From Desulfovibrionaceae bacterium (GTDB lineage Bacteria > Pseudomonadota > Gammaproteobacteria > Burkholderiales > Burkholderiaceae_C): a stretch of DNA of 12,346 bases. Position numbers and translations under genes: made by a program. The stretch is taken from NCBI GenBank assembly GCA_009778355.1, contig WRJY01000297.1:1-12346 (forward strand), read 5' to 3'. Shown here in pieces: positions 6,038-12,346 of the stretch (the stretch's first letter is position 1; every line of letters starts with the position of its first letter). The notes below the pieces were generated by a model. It saw only the letters and a program-made list of their open reading frames with translations, made no database searches and was not told the origin of the DNA.

Positions 6038-6307
6038 TCAGTCCAGCGCCTCGACCCGGCGGCGGCGCGCCCTGCCCCGCTCATGCAGGCGTTCCGGCGC
6101 CAGTTGATCGGTACGCGCCTCGTCGGACAGCAGCAACTCTTTAAGCGAAGGCCGCGCCGCCGACTGCATCTGCCGCCACTGCGCCGCAGGCACCAGCACC
6201 GCCGCCTCGGCGCCCCGCCGCGTCACCATCTGCGGGCCTGCCGACATGCAAGCGTCAAGGAACTCGCTGAAGCGCGCTTTCGCATCTTGTACAGGCCATG
6301 CGTTCAT
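6038..6307 (-). CDS. Phd/YefM-type antitoxin
   Basis: An 89-residue predicted antitoxin and autorepressor. The N-terminus MNAWPVQDAKARFSEFLDAC and the following PQMVTRRGAEAAVLVPAAQW are the standard Phd/YefM DNA-binding fold. The C-terminal half is charged and probably disordered until it binds the PIN protein encoded downstream. The ATG at 6307 starts exactly at the conserved motif, with AAGGGG about nine bases upstream. Repeated TGACTAGT boxes just upstream probably form its operator. Confidence 0.83.
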   Translation of the reverse strand: MNAWPVQDAKARFSEFLDACMSAGPQMVTRRGAEAAVLVPAAQWRQMQSAARPSLKELLLSDEARTDQLAPERLHERGRARRRRVEALD

Positions 6308-6323
6308 GATGAGAGGCCCCTTG

Positions 6324-6350
6324 TGACTAGTCAGGTGACTAGTTTATCAC
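6324..6350. promoter_or_regulatory. Candidate operator of the Phd/PIN pair
   Basis: TGACTAGTCA at 6324-6333 is a perfect 10-base palindrome. A second TGACTAGT follows at 6336-6343, 12 bases on, and lies inside a GGTGA...TCACC inverted repeat (6334-6351). The boxes are 17-44 bases upstream of the antitoxin ATG at 6307. Paired palindromes here fit cooperative autorepression by a Phd dimer. Confidence 0.5.
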
Positions 6351-6422
6351 CTATCATGATCCTCGCGGTCACGACAGCCGTCCTTGCACGCGCCCTTGGC
6401 AATGCCCGCCAGTTGCTCCTGC
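6347..6422 (-). pseudogene. vapB 3' remnant
   Basis: The minus-strand frame here ends EQLAGIAKGACKDGCRDREDHDR, nearly the same as the last 23 residues of the intact VapB at 1685-1897 (EQLAGIAKGARKDGYRDREDRY). About 54 of 64 bases match by eye. The DNA-binding half and the following vapC are missing; the Phd/PIN pair lies where vapC should be. It sits between the ybhS stop and the Phd operator, so a VapBC module very probably once occupied this spot. Confidence 0.75.
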
Positions 6423-6456
6423 CAGCCACTTTGTGAAATCCATGAATCATTCCCCT

Positions 6457-7590
6457 TCAATCCAGCCTCTTGCGCGTAACGAAACGCGCAACCCCCAGCA
6501 GCGCCACGGCATACACCAGCAGCACCAGGCAATCGCGCACGATCAGCGACCACACGTTGCCGGCCAGGAACAGGGTGCGCAGCAGTTCCATGAAGTAGGT
6601 GGCGGGCACGGCGTGGCCGACGATGTTGATGGGGATGGGCACGTTGCGCAGGTCGAACAGAAAGCCGGAGAGCATGAGCGATGGCAGGAAGCTCAAAATC
6701 AGCGCCAATTGGCTGGCGAGGAACTGGTTGCGCGTGACCGACGAGATGACCAGGCCGAAGCCGACCGCCACCAGCAGGTAGAACATGGCGCTGACGACGA
6801 TGGCGGCCAGCGAGCCGTGCATGGGCACGTCGAACAGAAAGCGCGCGGCCACAAGGCACAGCAGCAGCCCGGCCATGCCGATGCCGAAGTAGGGGATGAT
6901 CTTGGCGAGCAATATCTCGGCTGTCCGCACCGGGGTGACGAACAGCGCCTCCAGCGTGCCGCGCTCCCACTCGCGCGCCATCACCATCGCGGTGAGAAAG
7001 GCGCCGACCAGGGTCATGATGAGCACGATCAGCCCCGGCACCAGATACCAGGTACTGGTGTTGGCGCTGTTGAACCACAGCCGCTGCTCGATGGCGACGG
7101 CGCCGATGCCCGCCGGCGCGCCACCCGCGCCGCCCGCAAGGTCGGCGCTGCGCTGCGCGTCCTGCATCAGCGCGCCGGTGGCGTAACGCAGCACGATGCT
7201 CGCCTTGGCGGCGTCGGCGCCATGCACGATGACCTGGATGCTGGCGTCGCCCGCCGCCAGCCGGCGCGCGTAGTCGCCCGGCACGCGGACGATGCCATCG
7301 ACCCGGCGCTGGCGCATCAGCGCCTCGGCCTCGCGCATCGAGGTCAGCATCACCGGCGACAGGTAAGGCGTCAGTTGCAGGCCCGCGACGGCCTGCGCGG
7401 CGGCGGGCGAGGCGTCTTCCAGCACCACGGCCAGGGGCGCGTTTTTCACGTCGAGCGACAGGCCGTAGCCGAAGATCAGAATCAGGATGATGGGCAGCAA
7501 AATGCCGATGGCGATGCTGCTGGGGTCGCGGACGAGCTGGCGCGTTTCCTTGCGCGTAAGGGCAAGGAGTCTGCGAAGCGCCGCTTTCAT
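6457..7590 (-). CDS. ybhS: YbhS-like ABC-2 exporter permease
   Basis: Inner-membrane permease of 377 residues, the usual length of YbhS. Layout: cytoplasmic LLALTRKETRQLVRDPSS, a first membrane segment (IAIGILLPIILILIFGYGL), a long periplasmic loop, the cytoplasmic motif AREWERGTLEALFVTPV, then a C-terminal membrane bundle. The start at 7590 is preferred over the far longer open frame because the conserved KETRQLVRDPSS motif follows at once and because its ATG overlaps the ATPase stop (ATGA). It should form a heterodimer with the YbhR-like protein. After its stop the expected second permease is absent and the island begins. Confidence 0.9.
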   Translation of the reverse strand: MKAALRRLLALTRKETRQLVRDPSSIAIGILLPIILILIFGYGLSLDVKNAPLAVVLEDASPAAAQAVAGLQLTPYLSPVMLTSMREAEALMRQRRVDGIVRVPGDYARRLAAGDASIQVIVHGADAAKASIVLRYATGALMQDAQRSADLAGGAGGAPAGIGAVAIEQRLWFNSANTSTWYLVPGLIVLIMTLVGAFLTAMVMAREWERGTLEALFVTPVRTAEILLAKIIPYFGIGMAGLLLCLVAARFLFDVPMHGSLAAIVVSAMFYLLVAVGFGLVISSVTRNQFLASQLALILSFLPSLMLSGFLFDLRNVPIPINIVGHAVPATYFMELLRTLFLAGNVWSLIVRDCLVLLVYAVALLGVARFVTRKRLD

Positions 7591-9542
7591 AGCATGGCTC
7601 CTTTCCCCTCTGGGGGAAGGCCGGGATGGGGGCCAGCAGCGCCACCAGCGGACGCGGGCCCCCACCCCTGCCCGCCCCCAGTGGGGAAGGGAGTCATGCG
7701 GGATGCACGGGCCTGCGTGACGATGCCGATGAAGGCGTCTTCCATATTCATCGCGCCGCCCGCCTGCGCCCGCACCTGCCGCGGCGTGCCAATGGCCAGC
7801 ACCTGGCCCGCGTCCTGGATGACGATGCGGTCGCAGTACTCGGCTTCTTCCATGAAGTGCGTGGTGACGATCACCGTCACGCCACTTGCGGCCAGCGCGG
7901 TGATGCGGCGCCAGAACTCGCGCCGCGCCAGCGGGTCGGCGCCGCTGGTGGGTTCGTCGAGAAAAAGTATCTCCGGCTCGTGCAGCAAGCCGGTGGCCAT
8001 GGCCAGCCGCTGCTTGAAGCCGCCGGGCAGCAGGCCGCTGGCGGCTTGTTCGTGACCGGCGAGGTCGAACTGGTCGAGTACCGTCCGCATCCGCTCGCGC
8101 AGCCGCTTGCCGCGCAGACCGTAGGCGCCGCCAAAAAATTGCAGATTTTCTTCCACGCTGAGGTTGCCGTAGAGCGCGAATTTCTGCGACACGTAGCCGA
8201 TCTTGCCGCGCGCCTGCGCGCGCGCGGTGCGCAGGTTCACGCCGGCCACCTGCAAAAAGCCGCTGCTGGCCGGCAGCAGGCCGCACAACATGCGGAAAGT
8301 GGTGGTCTTGCCCGCGCCGTTGGGGCCGAGCAGGCCGAATATTTCGCCGCGCCGCACGTCGAAGCTGGCGCTGGCCACGGCGGTGAAGTCGCCGAACTTG
8401 CGCACCAGGTCCTTGACTTCGATGATGATTTCGGCGCTCTGACTCCTTCCCCCGCTGGAGGAAGGTTGGGATGGGGGCTGGCGTTCAATGGTGGCGCTGC
8501 TGGCCCCCATCCCTGCCTTCCCCCAGGGGGGGAAGGAGTCATGCGCTTGCCGCCCGCGCAGCAGCGCCATGAAGCCGTCTTCCAGCCGCGCGGGCACTGC
8601 TTCGGCGTTGGCCCCATCCAGCAGGGCATGGATGGCCGCGTCGTCCGCGCCGGGCTGGCGGATGAAGCGCACTTGGCCGCCGTGCGGCACGGCGTCGATG
8701 ATGGTGGCGCTCGCGTCCAGCAGCCGCGCCTGCAAGCTGCGCGGCGCGGTTGCTTCAGGCGGCGCGGCAGCAAAGCACAGGCCGCGCGCGTGGTCGCAAA
8801 TGGCCTCGGGCGCGCCCTGCGCGACGAGCTGGCCGCCGTGCAGCACGAACACCTGCGCGCAACGCTCGGCCTCGTCGAGATAGGCGGTGCTGACGATGAC
8901 CGAAAGCCGCTCCTCGTCCACCAGTTGCCGCACGATCTTCCACAACTCGCGCCGCGACAGCGGATCGACGCCCGCCGTCGGCTCGTCGAGCAGCAGCAGA
9001 TCGGGCGAGCGCACCAGCGTGCAGGCCAGGCCGAGCTTTTGCTTCATGCCGCCCGACAGCTTGCCCGCCGCCCGCTTGGTGAAAGGCCCCAGGTCGGTCA
9101 TCGCCATCAGGCGCGCGTAGCGTTCACGCCGCGCGCCGCGGCTGACACCGTGCAGGTCGGCGTAAAGGTCGAGGTTTTCCTGCACGCTCAGGTCTTCATA
9201 CAGGCCAAAGCGCTGCGGCATGTAGCTGATGCGCTCCTGTACCGCCTGCGGGTCGCGCGCCACGTCGATGCCCAGCACGCGCAGCGCGCCCTCGTCCACG
9301 CGCAGCAGCCCGGCGGCCAGCCGCAGCAGGGTGGTCTTGCCGGCGCCGTCGGGGCCGACCAGTGCGCTCAGCGTGCCGGAAGGCACGTCGAGCGTCACAT
9401 CGTTGAGCGCGTGCGTCGGCTGCGCCGCGCCCTTGAGCTTGAAGCGTTTGTGCAGGTTGTGGACGGAAAGGGCGGGAACGCAGCCCACTGCCTTCCCCTC
9501 TGGGGGAGAGCTGGGCAGCGTGTCTCCGCGGACAGTGTTCAT
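7587..9542 (-). CDS. ybhF: YbhF-like double ABC ATPase with in-frame repeats
   Basis: Two fused nucleotide-binding domains that power the exporter, about 651 residues from the ATG at 9542 (E. coli YbhF has 578). Domain 1: GPDGAGKT 63-70, Q-loop YMPQRFGLYEDLS about 107-119, LSGGMKQ 162-168, LLLLDEP 182-188; the H-loop histidine is alanine (STAYLDEAE, A220). Domain 2: GPNGAGKT about 406-413, LLPGGFKQ with a non-standard signature, FLDEPTSGADP and an intact TTHFMEEAE. The two ATP sites are therefore unequal. The extra length is translated palindromic repeat: N-terminal LPSSPPEGK, a linker of about 34 residues (335-368), and a tail of about 36 (from 616). The frame stays open to 9740, but that extension is only repeat DNA, so I prefer 9542; the exact start is uncertain. 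Confidence 0.85.
   Translation of the reverse strand: MNTVRGDTLPSSPPEGKAVGCVPALSVHNLHKRFKLKGAAQPTHALNDVTLDVPSGTLSALVGPDGAGKTTLLRLAAGLLRVDEGALRVLGIDVARDPQAVQERISYMPQRFGLYEDLSVQENLDLYADLHGVSRGARRERYARLMAMTDLGPFTKRAAGKLSGGMKQKLGLACTLVRSPDLLLLDEPTAGVDPLSRRELWKIVRQLVDEERLSVIVSTAYLDEAERCAQVFVLHGGQLVAQGAPEAICDHARGLCFAAAPPEATAPRSLQARLLDASATIIDAVPHGGQVRFIRQPGADDAAIHALLDGANAEAVPARLEDGFMALLRGRQAHDSFPPWGKAGMGASSATIERQPPSQPSSSGGRSQSAEIIIEVKDLVRKFGDFTAVASASFDVRRGEIFGLLGPNGAGKTTTFRMLCGLLPASSGFLQVAGVNLRTARAQARGKIGYVSQKFALYGNLSVEENLQFFGGAYGLRGKRLRERMRTVLDQFDLAGHEQAASGLLPGGFKQRLAMATGLLHEPEILFLDEPTSGADPLARREFWRRITALAASGVTVIVTTHFMEEAEYCDRIVIQDAGQVLAIGTPRQVRAQAGGAMNMEDAFIGIVTQARASRMTPFPTGGGQGWGPASAGGAAGPHPGLPPEGKGAML
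7598..7695. repeat. Palindromic repeat inside the ybhF tail
   Basis: Two C/G-rich arms face each other: ctcctttcccctctgggg onward to 7636, and the complementary cccccacccctgcccg...ggggaagggag from about 7658. Each arm can also fold as its own hairpin. It makes up the last 36 codons or so of the YbhF-like gene and belongs to the same family as the elements at 8441-8540 and 9552-9911. Confidence 0.75.
8441..8540. repeat. Palindromic repeat inside the ybhF linker
   Basis: Left arm 8441-8479 (gactccttcccccgctggag...) and right arm 8502-8540 (...aggggggaaggagtc) are inverted copies around a spacer of about 22 bases. The reading frame passes through it, giving a Pro/Ser/Gly-rich linker between the two ATPase domains. 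The frame used differs from that in the 7598-7695 copy. Confidence 0.8.
9490..9510. repeat. Half palindromic repeat at the ybhF 5' end
   Basis: ccttcccctctgggggagag resembles one hairpin arm of the repeats at 7598 and 8441. It is translated near the YbhF-like N-terminus as LPSSPPEGK. It faces the opposite arm at 9552-9590, so together they may be a diverged full element. Confidence 0.55.
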
Positions 9543-9551
9543 TGCAGCGCT

Positions 9552-9732
9552 GGCCCCCATCCCGACCTTCCTCCAGCGGGGGAAGGAGTCAAAGCGAGGC
9601 TGAAAACAAATGGCTGCGGAGCAAGCCAAGCCAGGGCGCCCGTGGCCGGGGTTCCCCCGGCCAGTGGGCGCGCCCCCTCGAGGGGGGAGGCGCAACAGCG
9701 CGAAGCGCGTGGAGCCTGGGGGAGAGTCATTT
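9552..9732. repeat. Tandem repeat of about 180 bp, copy 1
   Basis: A 181-base unit in the gap between ybhG and ybhF, about 95% identical to the adjoining copy at 9733-9911. It contains the hairpin arm cccccatcccgacc...gggggaaggagtc, the block ggccggggttcccccggcc, which is itself a palindrome, and ccctcgagggg. Its last bases (tcattt) copy the end of the ybhG gene, showing that the duplicated unit included the ybhG stop codon. Confidence 0.88.
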
Positions 9733-9911
9733 GCCCCCATCCCAACCTTCCCCAGCGGGGGAAGGAGTCAAAGCGAGGCTGGAAACAAATGGCTGCGGAG
9801 CAAGCCAAGCCAGGGCGCCCGTGGCCGGGGTTCCCCCGGCCAGTGGGCGCGCCCCCTCGAGGGAGAAGGCGCAACAGCGCGAAGCGCGTGGAGCCTGGGG
9901 GTGGTTCATTT
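9733..9911. repeat. Tandem repeat of about 180 bp, copy 2
   Basis: Second copy of the preceding unit, 179 bases, directly abutting it. Differences by eye are a few substitutions and one or two indels (for example ggggggagg versus gggagaagg). It covers the last codon and stop of ybhG. The two copies fill the 363-base ybhG-ybhF gap; no other gene is seen there. The many stable hairpins could pause transcription or protect the upstream mRNA. Confidence 0.88.
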
Positions 9912-10898
9912 CACCAGTCGCACCGTCACCGGCATCCCCAGCCGCAGGCGGTCTTCGGGGTCGTCGGCGAGCACGCGGATTTCATAGACCAGCGCGGTGC
10001 GCAGTTCCGGCGTCTGCACGGTCTTGGGCGTGAATTCGGCCACTGACGAGATGTAGCCCACCTTGCCCGTCAACGGCTGATCGGGGTGGCTGTCGGTGTG
10101 CAGCGTGGCGGCCATGCCGGGCTTTACGCGGCCAAGCTGGCTTTCGGTAACGTAGGCGCGCACCCATTTGGGATCGGTAATTGCCAGCGTGAACACCGGG
10201 CGCTGCGGCGAGGCCATGTCGCCCGGCTCCAGCAGGCGCGCACGCACCACGGCGCCGATGGGCGCTTCGAGCCGCCCCAACTCCACCTGATGCCGGAGTA
10301 CCGCCAGCGACGCTTGCGCCACGTCGAGCTGCGCCTGCGCCTGCGCGATGTCCTCCTTGCGCGGGCCGATCACCGCAAGCTGCTCGGCCTTGCGCGCGCT
10401 TTCGAGCTGCGCCAGCGTCATCTTGCGGCGCGCCTCGGCGGCGTCCAGGTCCTGCTGGCTGACGGCGCGGCCAGCGGTGGTCTGGCCGATGGCTTGCAGG
10501 CGCTCCAACTGCTGGCGCGCCAGTTCCGCGTCGGCCTGCGCCGCCGCCGCCTGCGCGCGCGCCTGCGCGATTTCTTCCGGGCGGCTGCCGGTTTTCAGGC
10601 GTTGCAGCGCCTGCTGCTGCACGGCGATTTGCGCCTGACTCTGCGCGATCTGCAATTGCAGCGTGCGCGTGTCCAACTCGCCCAGCACCTGGCCCGCCGT
10701 TACATGGTCGCCCTCCTGCACGGCCAGCCGGTCGATACGCCCTGCCCCGTCAAAGGCCAGCGACACCTGGCGCAGATCGACGTTGCCGTACAGCAGCAGT
10801 TCGCCCGCGTCAGCGGCTGGCCGCAGGAACTGCCAGGCCGCGAACGCGGCCCCGGCCACGATGACGATGGCCCCCAGAATCAACGGCTTTTTGCTCAT
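9906..10898 (-). CDS. ybhG: YbhG/HlyD-family periplasmic adaptor
   Basis: Membrane-fusion (adaptor) subunit of the exporter, 330 residues, against 332 for E. coli YbhG. It has an N-terminal membrane anchor at residues 5-25, the first lipoyl half (YGNVDLRQVSLAFDGAGRID...VQEGDHVTAGQVLGELD), a long alanine/glutamine-rich coiled coil (about 80-205) with the GSRPEEIAQARAQ signature, then the second lipoyl half and beta-barrel (EAPIGAVVRARLLEPGDMAS, PKWVRAYVTE, AEFTPKTVQTPELRTALVYE, LRLGMPVTVRL). It should link the inner-membrane permeases to an outer-membrane channel. First gene of the operon, divergent from metN. No TetR-type regulator of the CecR kind is in the window. Confidence 0.92.
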   Translation of the reverse strand: MSKKPLILGAIVIVAGAAFAAWQFLRPAADAGELLLYGNVDLRQVSLAFDGAGRIDRLAVQEGDHVTAGQVLGELDTRTLQLQIAQSQAQIAVQQQALQRLKTGSRPEEIAQARAQAAAAQADAELARQQLERLQAIGQTTAGRAVSQQDLDAAEARRKMTLAQLESARKAEQLAVIGPRKEDIAQAQAQLDVAQASLAVLRHQVELGRLEAPIGAVVRARLLEPGDMASPQRPVFTLAITDPKWVRAYVTESQLGRVKPGMAATLHTDSHPDQPLTGKVGYISSVAEFTPKTVQTPELRTALVYEIRVLADDPEDRLRLGMPVTVRLVK

Positions 10899-10953
10899 GA
10901 TGTCTTGCGCGCGCGGCTGGCGCCGCGCTGGCGATGGAATGAACCGGAATGTT

Positions 10954-10974
10954 AAGCCGGATAATCCCCGGCTT
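10954..10974. promoter_or_regulatory. Inverted repeat in the ybhG-metN divergent promoter region
   Basis: AAGCCGG (10954-10960) and CCGGCTT (10968-10974) form a perfect 7-base inverted repeat around ataatcc, which contains a -10-like GATAAT (10960-10965). It lies about 26 bases before the metN GTG in the 102-base divergent intergenic region. It may be an operator covering the metN promoter. No MetJ-type AGACGTCT box is seen, and I do not recognise a SAM or SAH riboswitch. Confidence 0.35.
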
Positions 10975-11000
10975 CACTTCCCCCATACGGTACTGCCCGC

Positions 11001-12017
11001 GTGATCGAGTTCATCGACGTTCATAAATCATTCGAGGTCGATGGCCGCTCGGCGCCCGCGCTCAGCGGCATCGACCTGCGCATCGAGGCCGGCGAGGTGT
11101 TCGGCATCATCGGCCATTCGGGCGCGGGCAAATCGACGCTGGTGCGCCACGTCAACCTGCTGGAGCGGCCCAGCAGCGGGCGCGTGCTGATCGACGGCGA
11201 GGACGTTACCGCCTGCACGCTGGCGCGGCTGCGCGAAGTGCGGCGCAGCATCGGCATGATCTTTCAGCACTTCAACCTGCTGTCGAGCCAGACGGTGGCC
11301 GGCAACGTGGCGTTTCCGCTGCGGCTGGCGGGCGCTTTGACGGCGCGCGAAATCCGCCAGCGCGTGGCCGAACTGCTGGAGCGCGTCGGCCTGCAGGCGC
11401 ACGCCGGCAAGTACCCGCGGCAGTTGTCGGGCGGCCAGAAGCAGCGCGTGGGCATCGCGCGGGCGCTGGCCACGCGCCCCAAGATTCTGCTGTGCGACGA
11501 GGCCACCAGCGCGCTGGACCCGCAGACCACGCAGTCGGTGCTGCAACTGCTGGCCGAAATCAACCAGGAATTCAAGCTGACCATCGTCGTCATCACCCAC
11601 GAGATGGACGTGGTGCGCCGCATCTGCGACCGCGTGGCCGTGCTCGACGCTGGCCGCATCGTGGAGTCGGGCCGCGTGGCCGAGGTGTTTCTGCACCCGC
11701 GCCACCCCGGCACGCAGCGCCTGGTGCAGGAAACCGGGCACATGAACGAAACGCTGCTGCTGCCGGCCCATGCGCGCGCCGGCTGCACCGTGCGCCTGAC
11801 CACGCGCGGCGCCAGCACCTTCGAGCCGCTGCTGTGCCACGTGACGCGCGAGACTGGCGCCGATTTCAGCATCCTCAGCGGCCGCATCGACCGCATCAAG
11901 GACGAGCCTTATGGGCAGCTCATCCTGTCCATGACCGGCGCTGGCGCCGCCGCCGCGCTGCAACGCCTGGCGGACGCCGGCGTCAGCGTGGAGGTGGTGG
12001 AAGGCGCGTGCACATGA
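11001..12017 (+). CDS. metN: MetN methionine-import ATPase
   Basis: ATPase of the MetNIQ methionine (probably D- and L-) importer, 338 residues. Walker A GHSGAGKST 38-46, Q-loop FQHFNLL 88-94, signature LSGGQKQRVGIARAL from 142, Walker B ILLCDEATSALD about 162-173, and H-loop VITHEMDVV. The region from about 255 to the end is the NIL regulatory domain, which in E. coli MetN binds methionine and shuts down transport. The GTG at 11001 is the natural start because MIEFIDVHKSF aligns with the family N-terminus, although no good ribosome-binding site precedes it. Its stop overlaps the metI start by ATGA. Confidence 0.93.
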   Translation: MIEFIDVHKSFEVDGRSAPALSGIDLRIEAGEVFGIIGHSGAGKSTLVRHVNLLERPSSGRVLIDGEDVTACTLARLREVRRSIGMIFQHFNLLSSQTVAGNVAFPLRLAGALTAREIRQRVAELLERVGLQAHAGKYPRQLSGGQKQRVGIARALATRPKILLCDEATSALDPQTTQSVLQLLAEINQEFKLTIVVITHEMDVVRRICDRVAVLDAGRIVESGRVAEVFLHPRHPGTQRLVQETGHMNETLLLPAHARAGCTVRLTTRGASTFEPLLCHVTRETGADFSILSGRIDRIKDEPYGQLILSMTGAGAAAALQRLADAGVSVEVVEGACT

Positions 12018-12346
12018 CCCATTTCTTCATCAACATCGACTGGTCCGACATCTGGCTGGCCACCTGGGACACGCTGCTGATGCTCGGCGGCTCGCTGCTG
12101 TTCACCCTGCTGCTGGGGCTGCCGCTGGGCGTGCTGCTGTTTCTGACCGGGCGGCGGCAGTTGTTGCAGCAAGGCGCGGTGCACGGCGCGCTGTCGCTGG
12201 CGGCCAACGTGCTGCGCTCGATTCCGTTCGTCATCCTGCTGATCGTGCTGATCCCGCTGACGGTGCTGCTCACCGGCACCTCGCTGGGCGTGGCCGGAGC
12301 CATTCCGCCGCTGGTCATCGGCGCCACGCCCTTCTTTGCCCGGCTG
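12014..12346 (+). CDS. metI: MetI methionine-import permease (3'-truncated by window)
   Basis: Starts at ATG 12014, overlapping the metN stop (ATGA), and is open to the window edge, giving 111 residues. The start MTHFFINIDWSDIWLATWDT is followed by two or three hydrophobic segments and by LRSIPFVILLIVLIPLTVLL and AIPPLVIGATPFFARL, as in MetI permeases. The rest of the gene, including the EAA loop region, lies outside the window. A metQ binding-protein gene would be expected beyond it. Confidence 0.92.
   Translation, partial: MTHFFINIDWSDIWLATWDTLLMLGGSLLFTLLLGLPLGVLLFLTGRRQLLQQGAVHGALSLAANVLRSIPFVILLIVLIPLTVLLTGTSLGVAGAIPPLVIGATPFFARL

Noticed and set aside
6347..7645. Minus-strand frame of 432 codons across ybhS
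   Set aside because: Only its last 23 codons are meaningful (the vapB remnant); the rest is a shifted reading of the ybhS gene.
9543..9740. N-terminal extension of the YbhF-like protein to ATG 9740
   Set aside because: The added 66 residues are a translation of tandem repeat copy 1 only. ATG 9542 is nearer the first conserved domain, though the true start remains uncertain.
7626..10046. Plus-strand open frame of 806 codons opposite ybhF and ybhG
   Set aside because: Antisense to two well-supported genes, low-complexity composition and no domain motifs; a GC-rich shadow despite its length.
10899..11000. SAM/SAH riboswitch or MetJ operator before metN
   Set aside because: The region is only 102 bases, with one short inverted repeat and no AGACGTCT-type boxes or recognisable riboswitch core.

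Overview
The window looks like chromosomal DNA from a high-GC betaproteobacterium, probably Burkholderiales and possibly Comamonadaceae. I infer this from the GC-rich coding style, from the G/C-rich palindromic intergenic repeats (pairs of 'ccccatccc...ccttcccc...ggggaagga' arms and a 'ggccggggttcccccggcc' block), and from the met ABC operon. No rRNA, tRNA, CRISPR array, integrase or transposase is visible.

Layout. Minus strand, 10898 down to 6457: a YbhG-YbhF-YbhS-type ABC-2 exporter operon (periplasmic adaptor, double ATPase, permease). Its expected last gene, the YbhR-type second permease, lies 5.2 kb further on at 159-1289. The gap between the two permeases holds an accessory island on the same strand: a vapB remnant, a Phd/PIN toxin-antitoxin pair, a four-gene operon (Lgt-like membrane enzyme, two Sel1-repeat lipoproteins, radical SAM enzyme) and a VapBC pair. 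Plus strand from 11001: metN, then metI running off the right edge (methionine importer), divergent from the exporter.

The island has an unusual architecture. Broken 5' ends of the second permease gene recur at its internal junctions: 12 codons at 5576 and about 40 codons at 1969-2086. They share an exact 27-base direct repeat that brackets the four-gene operon. A degenerate vapB C-terminus (6347-6422) mirrors the intact vapB (1685-1897). The simplest reading is repeated insertion or recombination at one spot, the start of ybhR, each event leaving or restoring a permease 5' end.

The four-gene operon is the most interesting content. Its genes are joined by three ATGA stop/start overlaps. The radical SAM protein has the cysteine layout of the archaeal tetraether lipid synthase (Tes/MJ0619) family. 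The Lgt-like protein keeps the family's HPxQLYE motif but changes two residues important in true Lgt. Together with two predicted lipoproteins this suggests an uncharacterised lipid or lipoprotein modification system at the envelope; that function is inference.

A second theme is repeat DNA inside genes. Palindromic repeats are translated in frame in the N-terminus, inter-domain linker and C-terminal tail of the YbhF-like ATPase, and a tandem duplication of about 180 bp fills the ybhG-ybhF gap.
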